From assembly GCF_023016525.1 (NCBI RefSeq), contig NZ_JALKCG010000005.1:1-64000 (forward strand): a DNA stretch of 64,000 nt, given 5' to 3'. The notes under the pieces were generated by a model. It saw only the letters and a program-made list of their open reading frames with translations. It ran no database searches and was not told the origin of the DNA. The translations under genes and the position numbers were made by a program. Position 1 is the stretch's first letter; every line of letters starts with the position of its first letter. This DNA comes from Ancylobacter koreensis. GTDB taxonomy: Bacteria > Pseudomonadota > Alphaproteobacteria > Rhizobiales > Xanthobacteraceae. This document shows, one piece after another, positions 52,480 to 63,537 of this stretch.

Positions 52480-52929
52480 ATGCTGACCAACAAGGGCAAG
52501 TACGGCCTCAAGGCGATGGTTTTTCTCGCCAGGCTTGATCCCGGATCGAGCGCGATGGGCCAGGAGATCGCCACGGCCAACAACATCCCGAAGAAGTTCC
52601 TCGACGCGATCCTGCTCGAACTGCGCAATGCCGGGATGCTTCGCTCGAAGAAGGGGCCGGGCGGGGGTTACGCGCTGGCGCGCGCCCCGCGCGATATCCG
52701 TATCGGCCACATCATCCGCACGCTCGACGGACCGCTGGCGCCGATCAACTGCGCCAGCAAGAGTGCCTACGTGCCGTGCCAGGACTGCGAAGACCTCGCG
52801 ACATGCTCGGTGCGCATCACCATGAGCAAGGTGCGCGACGCCATGTCGGACATCCTCGACCGCATGTCGCTGCAGGACATGATCCTGTTCGCCGAAACCC
52901 CCGACGCCGACCTCATGTACAACATATGA
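52480..52929 (+). CDS. Rrf2-family regulator with Fe-S cysteines
   Basis: A 149-residue Rrf2-type regulator: winged helix with [13 protein letters not shown] and [41 protein letters not shown]. Cysteines Cys91, Cys100, Cys103 and Cys109 (PCQDC and TC motifs) suggest an iron-sulfur cluster, as in IscR or NsrR, so it would sense iron, redox state or nitric oxide. Its stop overlaps the start of methylglyoxal synthase (ATGA), an unusual partner. Confidence 0.9.
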   Translation: MLTNKGKYGLKAMVFLARLDPGSSAMGQEIATANNIPKKFLDAILLELRNAGMLRSKKGPGGGYALARAPRDIRIGHIIRTLDGPLAPINCASKSAYVPCQDCEDLATCSVRITMSKVRDAMSDILDRMSLQDMILFAETPDADLMYNI

Positions 52930-53324
52930 GCATCGGCGCGTCCCGCCCTGGTCTGCTCGGCCTCGTCGCCCATGACAGCAAGAAGGACGAGATGGTCGCC
53001 TGGGCCTTGGCCCATCGCGACGTACTCTCCCGCTTCGCCATCGTCGCCACCGGCACGACCGGCGGGCGCATTCTCGACGCCTGCCCGGAACTGCGTCTGA
53101 CCCGGCTGAAGAGCGGGCCGCTCGGCGGCGACCAGCAGATCGGCGCGCTGATCGCCGAGGGGCAGGTGCGTGCGCTGGTGTTCTTCGTCGACCCGCTCAC
53201 CGCCCAGCCGCACGATGTCGATGTGAAGGCGCTGATGCGCGTCGCGCTGGTCTACGACATCCCGCTGGCGCTGAACCCCGCCTCCGCCGAGATGGTGATC
53301 GCCGCGCTGGCGGTGGAGGGCTAG
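52926..53324 (+). CDS. mgsA: Methylglyoxal synthase
   Basis: A 132-residue methylglyoxal synthase converting dihydroxyacetone phosphate to methylglyoxal and phosphate. The family motifs [38 protein letters not shown] and [22 protein letters not shown] are all present. It is about 20 residues shorter than E. coli MgsA, at the C-terminus. Coupling to an Fe-S Rrf2 regulator suggests redox- or iron-linked control, which is inference. Confidence 0.95.
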   Translation: MSIGASRPGLLGLVAHDSKKDEMVAWALAHRDVLSRFAIVATGTTGGRILDACPELRLTRLKSGPLGGDQQIGALIAEGQVRALVFFVDPLTAQPHDVDVKALMRVALVYDIPLALNPASAEMVIAALAVEG

Positions 53325-53346
53325 CGCCTTTCGCACCCACACCGTC

Positions 53347-53420
53347 ATGGCCGGGCTTGACCCGGCCATCCACGCCTTGTGCGCTGAAAAGTCGTGGATC
53401 CCCGGGTCAAGCCCGGGGAT
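53347..53420. repeat. Inverted pair of REP-like palindromes
   Basis: ATGGCCGGG-CTTGA-CCCGGCCAT at 53347-53369 and ATCCCCGGG-TCAAG-CCCGGGGAT at 53398-53420 lie in opposite orientation 28 bases apart, like a BIME pair. The second is identical in its core to the element near 30163. They sit between convergent mgsA and the acyl-CoA dehydrogenase gene. Confidence 0.8.
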
Positions 53421-53435
53421 GACGGCAGTAAGTCC

Positions 53436-54677
53436 TCAGAAGAACGCCTGGTGCCCCGTGATGGCGCGACCGAGGATCAGCGCGTGAATGTCGTGCGTGC
53501 CCTCATAGGTGTTCACCGTCTCAAGGTTCACCATGTGGCGCATGACGGGGAACTCGGCGGAGATGCCGTTGCCGCCGTGCATGTCGCGGGCCTGCCGGGC
53601 GATGTCGAGGGCCTTGCCGCAATTGTTGCGCTTGAGCAGCGAGATGGTCTCCACCGGCAGCGCGCCCTCGTCGAAGAGCCGGCCGGCGCGCAGCGCGATC
53701 TGCAGGCCGAGCGCGATCTCGGTCGCCATGTCGGCGAGCTTCTTCTGGATGAGCTGGGTCGCCGCCAGCGGGCGGCCGAACTGCTTGCGGTCGAGCGTGT
53801 ACTGGCGGGCGCTGGCATAGCAGGCCTCCGCCGCGCCGATCACGCCCCAGCCGATGCCGAAGCGGGCGCGGTTGAGGCAGCCGAACGGACCCTTGAGACC
53901 TGAAACGCCGGGCAGCAGGCTCTCTTCCGGCACCTCGACGCCATCGAGCACGATCTCGCCGGTGATCGAGGCGCGCAGCGACAGCTTGTGGCCGATCTTC
54001 GGCGTCGAGAAGCCCTTGGCGCCGCGTTCCACGAGGAAGCCGCGAATCTCATCGTCATGCGCGGCGGACTTCGCCCACACCACCGCCACGTCCGCGATGG
54101 GCGAGTTGGTGATCCACATCTTGGCGCCGGTCAGGCGGTAGCCGCCGTCGATCTTCTCGGCGCGCGTGCGCATGCCGGCGGGGTCGGAGCCGGCGTCCGG
54201 CTCCGTGAGGCCGAAGCAGCCGATGAGTTCGCCCGTCGCCAGCTTCGGCAGGAATTTGCGCTTCTGCGCCTCGCTGCCATAGGCATTGATGGGGTGCATG
54301 ACGAGCGAGGACTGCACGCTCATCGCCGAGCGATAGCCCGAATCCACCCGCTCCACCTCGCGGGCGACGAGGCCGTAGCAGACATAGCCGAGCCCTGCCC
54401 CGCCATATTCCTCGGGAATGGTGGGGCCGAGCAGGCCGAGTTCGCCCATCTCGGTCATGATCTCGCGGTCGAACCGCTCCTCCATGAAGGCGGAGGTGAC
54501 GCGCGGCAGCAGCTTTTCCTGTGCATAGTCGCGCGCGGTGTCGCGCACCAGCCGTTCCTCCTCCGAGAGCTGCCCGTCGAAGTCGAACGGATCGGCCCAG
54601 TCGAAGGCCGCGCGGCGGCCGGACGAAGCGGGGGAAGCGGAAGCGGCGGCAGGGGCGGAGGACGGCGCGGCACTCAT
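53436..54677 (-). CDS. gcdH: Glutaryl-CoA dehydrogenase
   Basis: A 413-residue acyl-CoA dehydrogenase of the glutaryl-CoA type, in the cytoplasm on the lysine/tryptophan/benzoate degradation route, giving crotonyl-CoA and CO2. It has FAD-site [49 protein letters not shown], and catalytic Glu392 in [20 protein letters not shown]. An Ala/Ser/Pro-rich 20-residue N-terminus precedes the core. Single gene; the 281-base gap upstream before dppA holds no recognised gene. Confidence 0.93.
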   Translation of the reverse strand: MSAAPSSAPAAASASPASSGRRAAFDWADPFDFDGQLSEEERLVRDTARDYAQEKLLPRVTSAFMEERFDREIMTEMGELGLLGPTIPEEYGGAGLGYVCYGLVAREVERVDSGYRSAMSVQSSLVMHPINAYGSEAQKRKFLPKLATGELIGCFGLTEPDAGSDPAGMRTRAEKIDGGYRLTGAKMWITNSPIADVAVVWAKSAAHDDEIRGFLVERGAKGFSTPKIGHKLSLRASITGEIVLDGVEVPEESLLPGVSGLKGPFGCLNRARFGIGWGVIGAAEACYASARQYTLDRKQFGRPLAATQLIQKKLADMATEIALGLQIALRAGRLFDEGALPVETISLLKRNNCGKALDIARQARDMHGGNGISAEFPVMRHMVNLETVNTYEGTHDIHALILGRAITGHQAFF

Positions 54678-54958
54678 GGAACGACTCTCCCGAAGGGTCC
54701 GGCGGCAGAGGAGCGGAGTGGAACGCCGGCTCCCTGCTCTTACAACTTCGCACGGCGGCTTGCACCTCGCCGACGGTTCCCCGCCACCGTCGCCACGAGG
54801 TATCCCTTAGGTCATGCGACTTTCGTCGGGGCCGGGGGTGTGATTGCGCAACGTGGAGACACGTGTTTGAGTTGCCGCATTGGGCGGCGGTGATGAAGAA
54901 CAGGGCATCCGGGAACAACGGATCGCGAACCATGCCGACCTTCATGAGGGGAACTACA

Positions 54959-56560
54959 ATGCCGGTCATCTCTACCAAAGCGGCCATCGCGGCCGCCCTG
55001 CTCACGGCGTTCGCGGCGGCTCCCGCCTATGCCGCGAAGACGCTGGTCTACTGCTCGGAGGGCAGCCCCGAGAACTTCACGCCGGCGCTGAATACCACGG
55101 GCACCAGCTTCGACGCCGCCCGCCCGGTCTACAACCAGCTCGTCGAGTTCGAGCGCGGCACCACCAAGGTGGTGCCCGGCCTCGCCGAGAGCTGGACGGT
55201 GAGCGACGACGGCAAGGAGCTGACCTTCAAGCTGCGCAAGGGCGTCAAGTTTCATTCGGGCGTCAACGGCTTCACGCCCAGCCGCGACTTCAACGCCGAC
55301 GACGTGATCTTCACCTTCGACCGCATGTGGAAGCCGGAGAACCCGTACCACAAGGTCACCGGCGGCGCGTATGACTACTTCAACGACATGGGCATGCCCG
55401 ACCTGCTCGCCTCCATCGACAAGGTCGACGACTACACGGTGAAGTTCGTGCTGAAGGAGCCGAACGCGCCGATGCTCGCCAACCTCGCGATGGATTTCGC
55501 CACCATCCACTCGAAGGAATATGCCGACTTCCTGCTGAAGAAGGGCACGCCCGAGCAGTTCGACCAGATCCCGGTCGGCACCGGCCCGTTCTCGTTTGTG
55601 AACTACCAGAAGGACGCGGTGATCCGCTACAAGGCCTTCCCGGCCTATTTCGAGGGCCCGGCCAAGATCGACAACCTCGTCTACGCCATCACGCCCGACC
55701 CGACCGCGCGCTACGCCAAGCTGAAGAAGGGCGAATGCCATGTGATGATCGCGCCGAACCCGGCCGACATCGCCGGCATGAAGACCGACCCCGCCGTCAA
55801 CCTGCTCTCGCAGCCCGGTCTGAACATCGCCTACTGGGCGTTCAACGTCGAGAAGCCGCCCTTCGACAAGAAGGAGGTCCGCCAGGCCTTCAACATGGCG
55901 ATCGACAAGGCCGCGATCATCAAGGACGTCTATCAGGGCGCCGGTCAGGGGGCGATCAACCCGATCCCGCCGACCATCTGGTCCTACAACAAGGACGTGA
56001 AGGACTACGCCTACGACCCGGAGAAGGCCAAGAAGATGCTGGCCGACGCGGGCGTGAAGACGCCGCTCGACATCGACCTGTGGTGGATGCCGGTGCAGCG
56101 CCCCTACAACCCGAACGCCAAGCGCATCGCCGAGATGATGCAGGCCGACCTCGCCAAGATTGGCGTCAACGCCAAGCTGGTGTCCTATGAGTGGGGCGAG
56201 TACCGCAAGCGGATGCAGGAAGGCGAACACACCACCGGCCAGCTCGGCTGGACCGGCGACAATGGCGATCCCGACAACTTCTTCTTCCTGCTCGGCTGCC
56301 CGGCCGCCCGCAAGGGCGGGCAGAACCTCGCCAAGTGGTGCAACAAGGAGTTCGACGACCTGATCACCAAGGCGCGCACGATCTCCGACCTCTCCGAGCG
56401 CACCAAGCTCTACGAGCAGGCGCAGGTCATCTTCAAGGAAGAGGCGCCCTGGTTCACCATCGCGCACTCGGTCGTCTATGAGCCGACCCGCAAGGAAGTG
56501 GTCGACTACAAGGTCAGCCCGTTCGGCCGCCACGAGTTCTACGGCGTCGAACTGAAGTGA
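54959..56560 (+). CDS. dppA: Dipeptide-type ABC transporter binding protein
   Basis: A 533-residue periplasmic binding protein of the DppA/OppA family (SBP family 5). The signal peptide (residues 1-25) ends AYA. Family marks are GTSFDAARPVYNQLVEFERG, RKGVKFHS, NADDVIFTFDRM, PVGTGPFSFVNYQKD and AYWAFNVEKPPFDKKEVRQA. The ATG has TGAGGGGA upstream. It heads dppABCDF; the ligand could be dipeptides, haem precursors or other small compounds. Confidence 0.93.
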   Translation: MPVISTKAAIAAALLTAFAAAPAYAAKTLVYCSEGSPENFTPALNTTGTSFDAARPVYNQLVEFERGTTKVVPGLAESWTVSDDGKELTFKLRKGVKFHSGVNGFTPSRDFNADDVIFTFDRMWKPENPYHKVTGGAYDYFNDMGMPDLLASIDKVDDYTVKFVLKEPNAPMLANLAMDFATIHSKEYADFLLKKGTPEQFDQIPVGTGPFSFVNYQKDAVIRYKAFPAYFEGPAKIDNLVYAITPDPTARYAKLKKGECHVMIAPNPADIAGMKTDPAVNLLSQPGLNIAYWAFNVEKPPFDKKEVRQAFNMAIDKAAIIKDVYQGAGQGAINPIPPTIWSYNKDVKDYAYDPEKAKKMLADAGVKTPLDIDLWWMPVQRPYNPNAKRIAEMMQADLAKIGVNAKLVSYEWGEYRKRMQEGEHTTGQLGWTGDNGDPDNFFFLLGCPAARKGGQNLAKWCNKEFDDLITKARTISDLSERTKLYEQAQVIFKEEAPWFTIAHSVVYEPTRKEVVDYKVSPFGRHEFYGVELK

Positions 56561-56599
56561 TCGGCCACGGCCGGGGTCCCGTATCCCGGCTCGATCGTC

Positions 56600-56700
56600 G
56601 TCCCGGACGCGGCTTGCCGCGCTCCGGGACCGCCACCCGCTAAGCCGCATCGCCGTCCCGCGATCCCGGACCAACGCCCTGCGGTGTCCGGGATGACGGC
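56600..56700 (+). repeat. Two hairpins between dppA and dppB
   Basis: GTCCCGGA...TCCGGGAC with an inner CGCGG/CCGCG stem at 56600-56630, then ATCCCGGA...TCCGGGAT with outer GCCGTC/GACGGC at 56652-56700. They resemble REP palindromes and separate the binding-protein gene from the membrane genes by 183 bases, as in the other transporter operons. Confidence 0.7.
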
Positions 56701-56743
56701 TGCTTTGCAGGGGTAAGGCACGGCCCATGGGTACGCCCTACAC

Positions 56744-57754
56744 ATGCTGAAACTGATTTTCCGCCGCGTCGCGCTCACGCTGCCCACCTTCGTGGCGCTG
56801 ATGTTCGTCACCTTCGTCGCCGTGCGCATGGTGCCGGGCGACCCCATCGAGGCGCGCACCGGCGAGCGCGGCATCGCCCCCGAGCGCCTTGCGGCGCTGC
56901 GCCACGATCTCGGCCTCGACCAGCCGGTGTGGAAGCAGTTCCTCGACTACGCCTATGGCCTGCTGCACGGCGATTTCGGCGTCTCCATCGTCACCAAGAC
57001 GCCGGTGCTGCACGAATTCCTCATCCTGTTCCCGGCGACGCTGGAGCTCGCCCTCTGCGCGCTCGTCTTCGCTATCGTGCTCGGCATTCCCGCCGGCGTG
57101 CTGGCGGCGGTGAAGCGCGGCTCCGTGCTCGACCATTCGGTGATGACGGTGGCCCTCGCCGGCTATTCCATGCCGATCTTCTGGTGGGGCCTGCTGCTCA
57201 TCATGTTCGTGTCGGAGTATCTCGGCCTCACGCCGGTCTCCGGCCGCATGGATCTGATCAACTACTATTTCGAGCCGGTGACCGGCTTCATGCTGATCGA
57301 CAGCCTGCTGTCCGGCCAGGAAGGCGCCTTCGGGGCGGCGGTCGCCCATCTCATCCTGCCCTCCATCGTGCTCGGCACCATCCCGCTCGCGGTGATCGCG
57401 CGCATGACGCGCTCCTCCATGCTGGAGGTGCTGGGCGAGGACTATGTGCGCACCGCCCGCGCCAAGGGCCTGTCGCCGCTGCGCGTGGTCGGCCTGCACG
57501 CGCTGCGCAATGCGCTGATCCCCGTCGTCACCGTGGTCGGGCTGCAGACCGGCACGCTGCTCGCCGGCGCGGTGCTGACCGAGACCATCTTCGCCTGGCC
57601 GGGGGTGGGAAAATGGCTGATCGAATCCATTTCCCGCCGCGACTATCCCGCGCTGCAGGGCGGCATCATGCTGATCTCGGCCATCGTCATCCTCGTCAAT
57701 CTCATCGTCGATATGCTCTATGTCGCGATCAATCCGAGGATCCGGCATGGCTGA
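56744..57754 (+). CDS. dppB: Dipeptide-type ABC transporter permease B
   Basis: A 336-residue inner-membrane permease. It starts with the family leader MLKLIFRRVALTLPTFVALMF, then RMVPGDPIEARTG, GILAAVK-like GVLAAVKRGSVLDHSVM, EAA loop EDYVRTARAKGLSPLRVVGLHALRNALIPV and GAVLTETIFAWPGVGKWL. Pairs with DppC. Overlaps dppC by 8 bases. Confidence 0.95.
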   Translation: MLKLIFRRVALTLPTFVALMFVTFVAVRMVPGDPIEARTGERGIAPERLAALRHDLGLDQPVWKQFLDYAYGLLHGDFGVSIVTKTPVLHEFLILFPATLELALCALVFAIVLGIPAGVLAAVKRGSVLDHSVMTVALAGYSMPIFWWGLLLIMFVSEYLGLTPVSGRMDLINYYFEPVTGFMLIDSLLSGQEGAFGAAVAHLILPSIVLGTIPLAVIARMTRSSMLEVLGEDYVRTARAKGLSPLRVVGLHALRNALIPVVTVVGLQTGTLLAGAVLTETIFAWPGVGKWLIESISRRDYPALQGGIMLISAIVILVNLIVDMLYVAINPRIRHG

Positions 57755-58726
57755 GGAGAACGCCATCGACGATCCCATCCCGGCCGGCCCGGAGCGCCTG
57801 GTGCTGAGCGATTCCGGCCTCAGCCTGAGCGCCGTCACCGTGGCACAGGCCGAGCCGGTGGGCGAGGAACCCTCCCCGCTGCGCGCCTTCTGGTCCGCCT
57901 TCAGCGAGAACCGCGGCGCCGTGCTCGGCCTCGCGATCGTCGTCTTCATCGCGCTGCTGGCGGTCTTCGCGCCGTGGGTCGCGCCGCATTCGCCGACCGA
58001 GCAGTTCCGCCAGAGCGTGCTGCTGCCGCCGGTCTGGGCGGGCGGCAACTGGAGCTTTCCGTTCGGCACCGACGCAGTGGGCCGCGACGTGCTTTCCCGC
58101 CTGATCTACGGCGCGCGCATCTCGCTCGGCATCGGCCTCTCAGTGATGGTGGTCTCGGTGGCGGTCGGCATCGTGCTCGGCCTCGCGGCGGCCTTCCTGC
58201 GCGGTGCGGTCGAAGTGGTGGTGATGCGCATCATGGACGTGGTGGTGGCGATCCCGAGCCTCGTGCTCGCCATCCTCGTCGTGGCGGTGCTCGGCCCCAG
58301 CCTCGTCAACACCATCGTCGCGGTGACGGTGGTCTACCTGCCGCGCTATGTGCGCCTCGTGCGTGCCGCCGCCATCGCGGAGCTGTCGAAGGAATATGTC
58401 GTCGCCGCGCAGGTGGCCGGCGTCGGCAAGCTGCGGCTGATGTTCGTCACCGTGTTGCCGAACTGCCTCGCCCCGCTCATCGTGCAGGCGGCGCTCGGCA
58501 TCTCCGACGCCATACTGGAGGCGGCGGCGCTGGGCTTCCTCGGCCTCGGCGCGCAGCCGCCCACGCCCGAATGGGGCGCCATGCTGGCCGATGCCCGCGA
58601 ATTCATTCGCTCGGCGCCGTGGATCGTCACCCTGCCGGGCCTCGCCATCCTCGTCACCGTGGTCGCGATCAACCTCATGGGCGACGGCCTGCGCGACGCC
58701 CTCGACCCGAAGCTGAGGAGGAGCTG

Positions 58727-58727
<1 letters not shown>
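57747..58727 (+). CDS. dppC: Dipeptide-type ABC transporter permease C
   Basis: A 326-residue permease with a 50-residue cytoplasmic N-terminus, then FSENRGAVLGLAIVVFIALLAVFAPWVAPH, the GTDAVGRDVLSRLIYGARISLGIGL motif and EAA loop KEYVVAAQVAGVGKLRLMFVTVLPN. The start is the ATG inside the end of dppB. The next gene begins in TGATG, so translation is coupled. Confidence 0.95.
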
Positions 58728-59712
<985 letters not shown>

Positions 59713-59716
<4 letters not shown>

Positions 59717-60738
59717 ACACGCCCGTCCCGCACGATCACGCCAACCATCCCGACCTGCCGCATGTCGCGCCCGCCGGCGCGGCGGTGATGGAGGCGGTCG
59801 ACCTCGCGCAGAGCTACGAGGTTTCGCGCGGCCTGTTCGCGCCCTCCGCCACGGTGAAGGCGGTCGCCGGCATCAGCTTCCGCCTCGCGCCGCGCTCGAC
59901 GCTCGCCATCGTCGGCGAATCCGGCTCCGGCAAGTCGACGCTGGCGCGCATGCTCACCATGATCGAGCGGCCGGGCGCCGGCTCGCTGCGGCTCGACGAG
60001 GTGGATGTCGCGGAGGCGGATGCGCGCACGCTGCGCCGCTATCGCGGCGAGGTGCAGATGGTGTTCCAGAACCCCTATGGCTCGCTCAATCCGCGCCAGA
60101 CGGTGGGCAGCGCCATCGAGGAGCCGCTGCTGGTCAACACGACGCTCTCCGCCGCCGAACGGCGTGCCCGCGCGCTCGATATGATGGCGCGTGTCGGGCT
60201 GCGGCCGGAACATCACGGGCGCTACCCCCATATGTTCTCCGGCGGCCAGCGACAGCGCATCGCCATTGCCCGCGCGCTGGTGCTGCGGCCGAAGATCCTC
60301 GTGCTGGACGAGCCGGTCTCGGCGCTCGACGTGTCCGTGCGCGCGCAGGTGCTGAACCTGCTGGTCGAGCTTCAGGAACAGCTCGGCGTCGCCTATGTGT
60401 TCGTCAGCCACGATCTCGGCGTGGTGCGGCACATGGCCGATGAGGTGCTGGTGATGTATCTCGGCCGCGCCGTCGAGCACGGCCCGCGCGACGCGGTGTT
60501 CGACGCCCCGCGCCACCCCTATACGCGCGCGCTGCTCTCGGCGACGCCGGTCGCCGACCCCGAGGCGAAGAAGGAGCGCATCGTGCTGGAGGGCGAGCTG
60601 CCCTCGCCCTTCAACCCGCCCAAGGGCTGCCCCTTCAACCCGCGCTGCCCGCTGGTTCAGGAACGCTGCCGGGTCGAGATGCCCCCGCTGGAGAAGAAGG
60701 GCGGCCAGCTCGTCGCCTGCTGGGTGGCGGAAGGCTGA
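59713..60738 (+). CDS. dppF: Dipeptide-type ABC transporter ATPase F
   Basis: A 341-residue ATPase, partner of DppD. Walker A GESGSGKS (68-75), QNPYGSLNPRQTVG, signature FSGGQRQRIAIARAL, Walker B ILVLDEPVSALDVS, switch VSHDLGVV, and the C-terminal cysteine motif GCPFNPRCPLVQERCR. Last gene of the operon, convergent with tonB 27 bases away. Confidence 0.95.
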
Positions 60739-60765
60739 CCGCGTCCGCCGCCGCCGCGGAACCGC

Positions 60766-61635
60766 TCACCTCTGGCTGAACAGGACCGGGACGGTGAAGG
60801 CGATGGTCCCTCCTGCCACTTCGGGCGGCGGAGGCGGGACCGGGGAGGCGCGGCGCACCATGGCGACGGCCTCCTCGTCGAAGCTCGCATTGCCGGAGGA
60901 GCCCGCCAGCCGCGCCGAGAGCACCTGCCCGGAGCGGTTGATGGTGAAGGCGACGCGTGCCTTGCCCTGCCCGCTCTCGCCGCCGGGATAGCGCTTGTGG
61001 CGGTTGAGATGCGCCATCAGCCGCGAGCGCCAATTGGCCGGTGCCCGGCTGCTGGAGGTCGCCGCCCCCGCGCTCGGCGCGGCGATGCGGTCCGAGCGCG
61101 CGGCGTTGAGCGAGGGCGCGGCGGTGGTCTGCGGCGCCGGCGGCTTGTCGCTCTTCTCGCGCTCCTTCGGCTTGGGCTTCGGCTTCGGGCGCTCCTTGGG
61201 CGGATCGGGCTTCTTCTCCGGCGGAGTCAGTTCGGAGGCGAGTGGCGGCGGCGGCGGCAGCGGCACCTCGATGTCCGGCGCGGGAGATTCGGCGACCTCG
61301 GGGATCGGCTCCTGCTCGGGCAGCGGCTCCGGCGGCGGGGCGTCCTCGTCCTTGGCCAGCGGATCGGGCGGCACCTCCTCCTCGATCTTTTCCGGCGCCT
61401 CGACCATCTCCGGGCCCGGAGGCAGCTCCACCGGCTCGGCTTCAGGGGCGACCGGCATCTCGGCCAGCTCGATCATGATCGCCGCCGGCTCCTCCGCCGC
61501 CACGATGGGCGGCTCGGTGAGCATGTAGGCGAGCGCGCCGCCATGCACGGCGAGCACGAGGCCGCCGCACAGCACCCAGCCCGCGCCTTCGCGCAGCCTT
61601 TGCCCCCGGCCGGGCCTGAGCAGCAGGAGGCTCAT
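60766..61635 (-). CDS. tonB: TonB-type energy transducer
   Basis: A 289-residue TonB. One membrane helix at residues about 17-38 (GAGWVLCGGLVLAVHGGALAYM), a long periplasmic Pro/Glu then Pro/Lys linker (about 60-165), and the C-terminal TonB domain (about 195-289: WRSRLMAHLNRHKRYPGGES, GKARVAFTINRSGQVLSARL). It carries proton-motive energy to outer-membrane receptors. It overlaps exbD by ATGA. No receptor gene is in the window. Confidence 0.93.
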   Translation of the reverse strand: MSLLLLRPGRGQRLREGAGWVLCGGLVLAVHGGALAYMLTEPPIVAAEEPAAIMIELAEMPVAPEAEPVELPPGPEMVEAPEKIEEEVPPDPLAKDEDAPPPEPLPEQEPIPEVAESPAPDIEVPLPPPPPLASELTPPEKKPDPPKERPKPKPKPKEREKSDKPPAPQTTAAPSLNAARSDRIAAPSAGAATSSSRAPANWRSRLMAHLNRHKRYPGGESGQGKARVAFTINRSGQVLSARLAGSSGNASFDEEAVAMVRRASPVPPPPPEVAGGTIAFTVPVLFSQR

Positions 61636-62192
61636 GGGGCCGACGTTCCCGGAGCGGGTGCCGCGGGACCGGGGACGGCGGCCGGAGCCGCTGCGGGGGC
61701 CGCAGCAGCGCCGGGGACGGCGGCGCCGGGAGCGGCAGTGCCCGGAACCGCGCCGGGCGCAGCGGCCGGCTGGCCGGCCATCTCCAGCCCGACCAGCGCG
61801 ATCTTGAGATAGCCGGCGGCGCGCAAGAGGTTCATCACCTCCATCAGCGCGCCATAGTCGACGCTCTTGTCGGCGCGCAAGAAAATGCGGGTGTCGCGCT
61901 TGGTCTCGGTCTGGCGGTCGAGCGTGAGGCCCAGCGCCTCGCGCGCGACGTCCTCATTGCCGAGCGCGAGGCCAAGATCACTCTTCACGGTGAGATAGAC
62001 CGGCTTGTCGGGGCGCGGCTGCACGGCAGCGTTGGAGGCCGGCAGGTCCACCGCCACGTCCACCGTCGAAAGCGGCGCCGCGACCATGAAGATGATGAGC
62101 AGCACGAGGATCACGTCGATGAACGGCGTGACGTTGATCTCGTGGTTCTCGACGAGATCGTCGCTGTCGGAGCTCTGGAGCTTGGCAGCCAT
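61632..62192 (-). CDS. exbD: ExbD proton-channel subunit with Ala/Pro tail
   Basis: A 186-residue ExbD with short cytoplasmic start, membrane helix at about residues 22-42 ([22 protein letters not shown], with the proton-carrying Asp in FIDV) and periplasmic domain to about residue 138. It then carries a roughly 45-residue Ala/Pro/Gly tail of PGTAAPGAA-type repeats, absent from ordinary ExbD (about 140 residues). Between exbB and tonB. Confidence 0.93.
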   Translation of the reverse strand: MAAKLQSSDSDDLVENHEINVTPFIDVILVLLIIFMVAAPLSTVDVAVDLPASNAAVQPRPDKPVYLTVKSDLGLALGNEDVAREALGLTLDRQTETKRDTRIFLRADKSVDYGALMEVMNLLRAAGYLKIALVGLEMAGQPAAAPGAVPGTAAPGAAVPGAAAAPAAAPAAVPGPAAPAPGTSAP

Positions 62193-62198
62193 GGGCGC

Positions 62199-63320
<1,122 letters not shown>

Positions 63321-63355
63321 GGCGGCTTTCCGAGTTTCGGTCGGCCACGCCCGTG

Positions 63356-63373
63356 CCACTCACGCGTGAGTGG
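63356..63373. promoter_or_regulatory. Perfect 18-base palindrome upstream of exbB
   Basis: CCACTCACGCGTGAGTGG is a perfect palindrome 36 bases before the exbB ATG. It is a candidate operator or transcript-leader element; no known binding protein is recognised. Confidence 0.5.
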
Positions 63374-63461
63374 ACGCAATCGTCGGCCGCCCCGTCAGTC
63401 ACCGGCTTCCATAAACCCTGCGATACGCGCTCGACAATACGAAAAAGCCTGAATTCGCAAA

Positions 63462-63478
63462 TGTAGAACGCTTCAAAA
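63462..63478. promoter_or_regulatory. Irr-type iron-control box (ICE-like)
   Basis: TGTAGAA-CGC-TTCAAAA matches the interrupted palindrome TTTAGAA-N3-TTCTAAA, recalled as the Irr box of Rhizobiales, at 12 of 14 positions. It lies in AT-rich DNA upstream of exbB, where iron control is expected. The match is by eye. Confidence 0.55.
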
Positions 63479-63537
63479 CAACGAATACGTTCGCGAAGTC
63501 TAGTTTATCATCGTTCCAGACAGGTAACTATTGTGGA

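Noticed and set aside
61632-61770. Frameshift producing the ExbD Ala/Pro tail
   Set aside because: The frame is continuous, ends in an ATGA overlap with tonB, and the tail composition matches that of ExbB, so it seems genuine.
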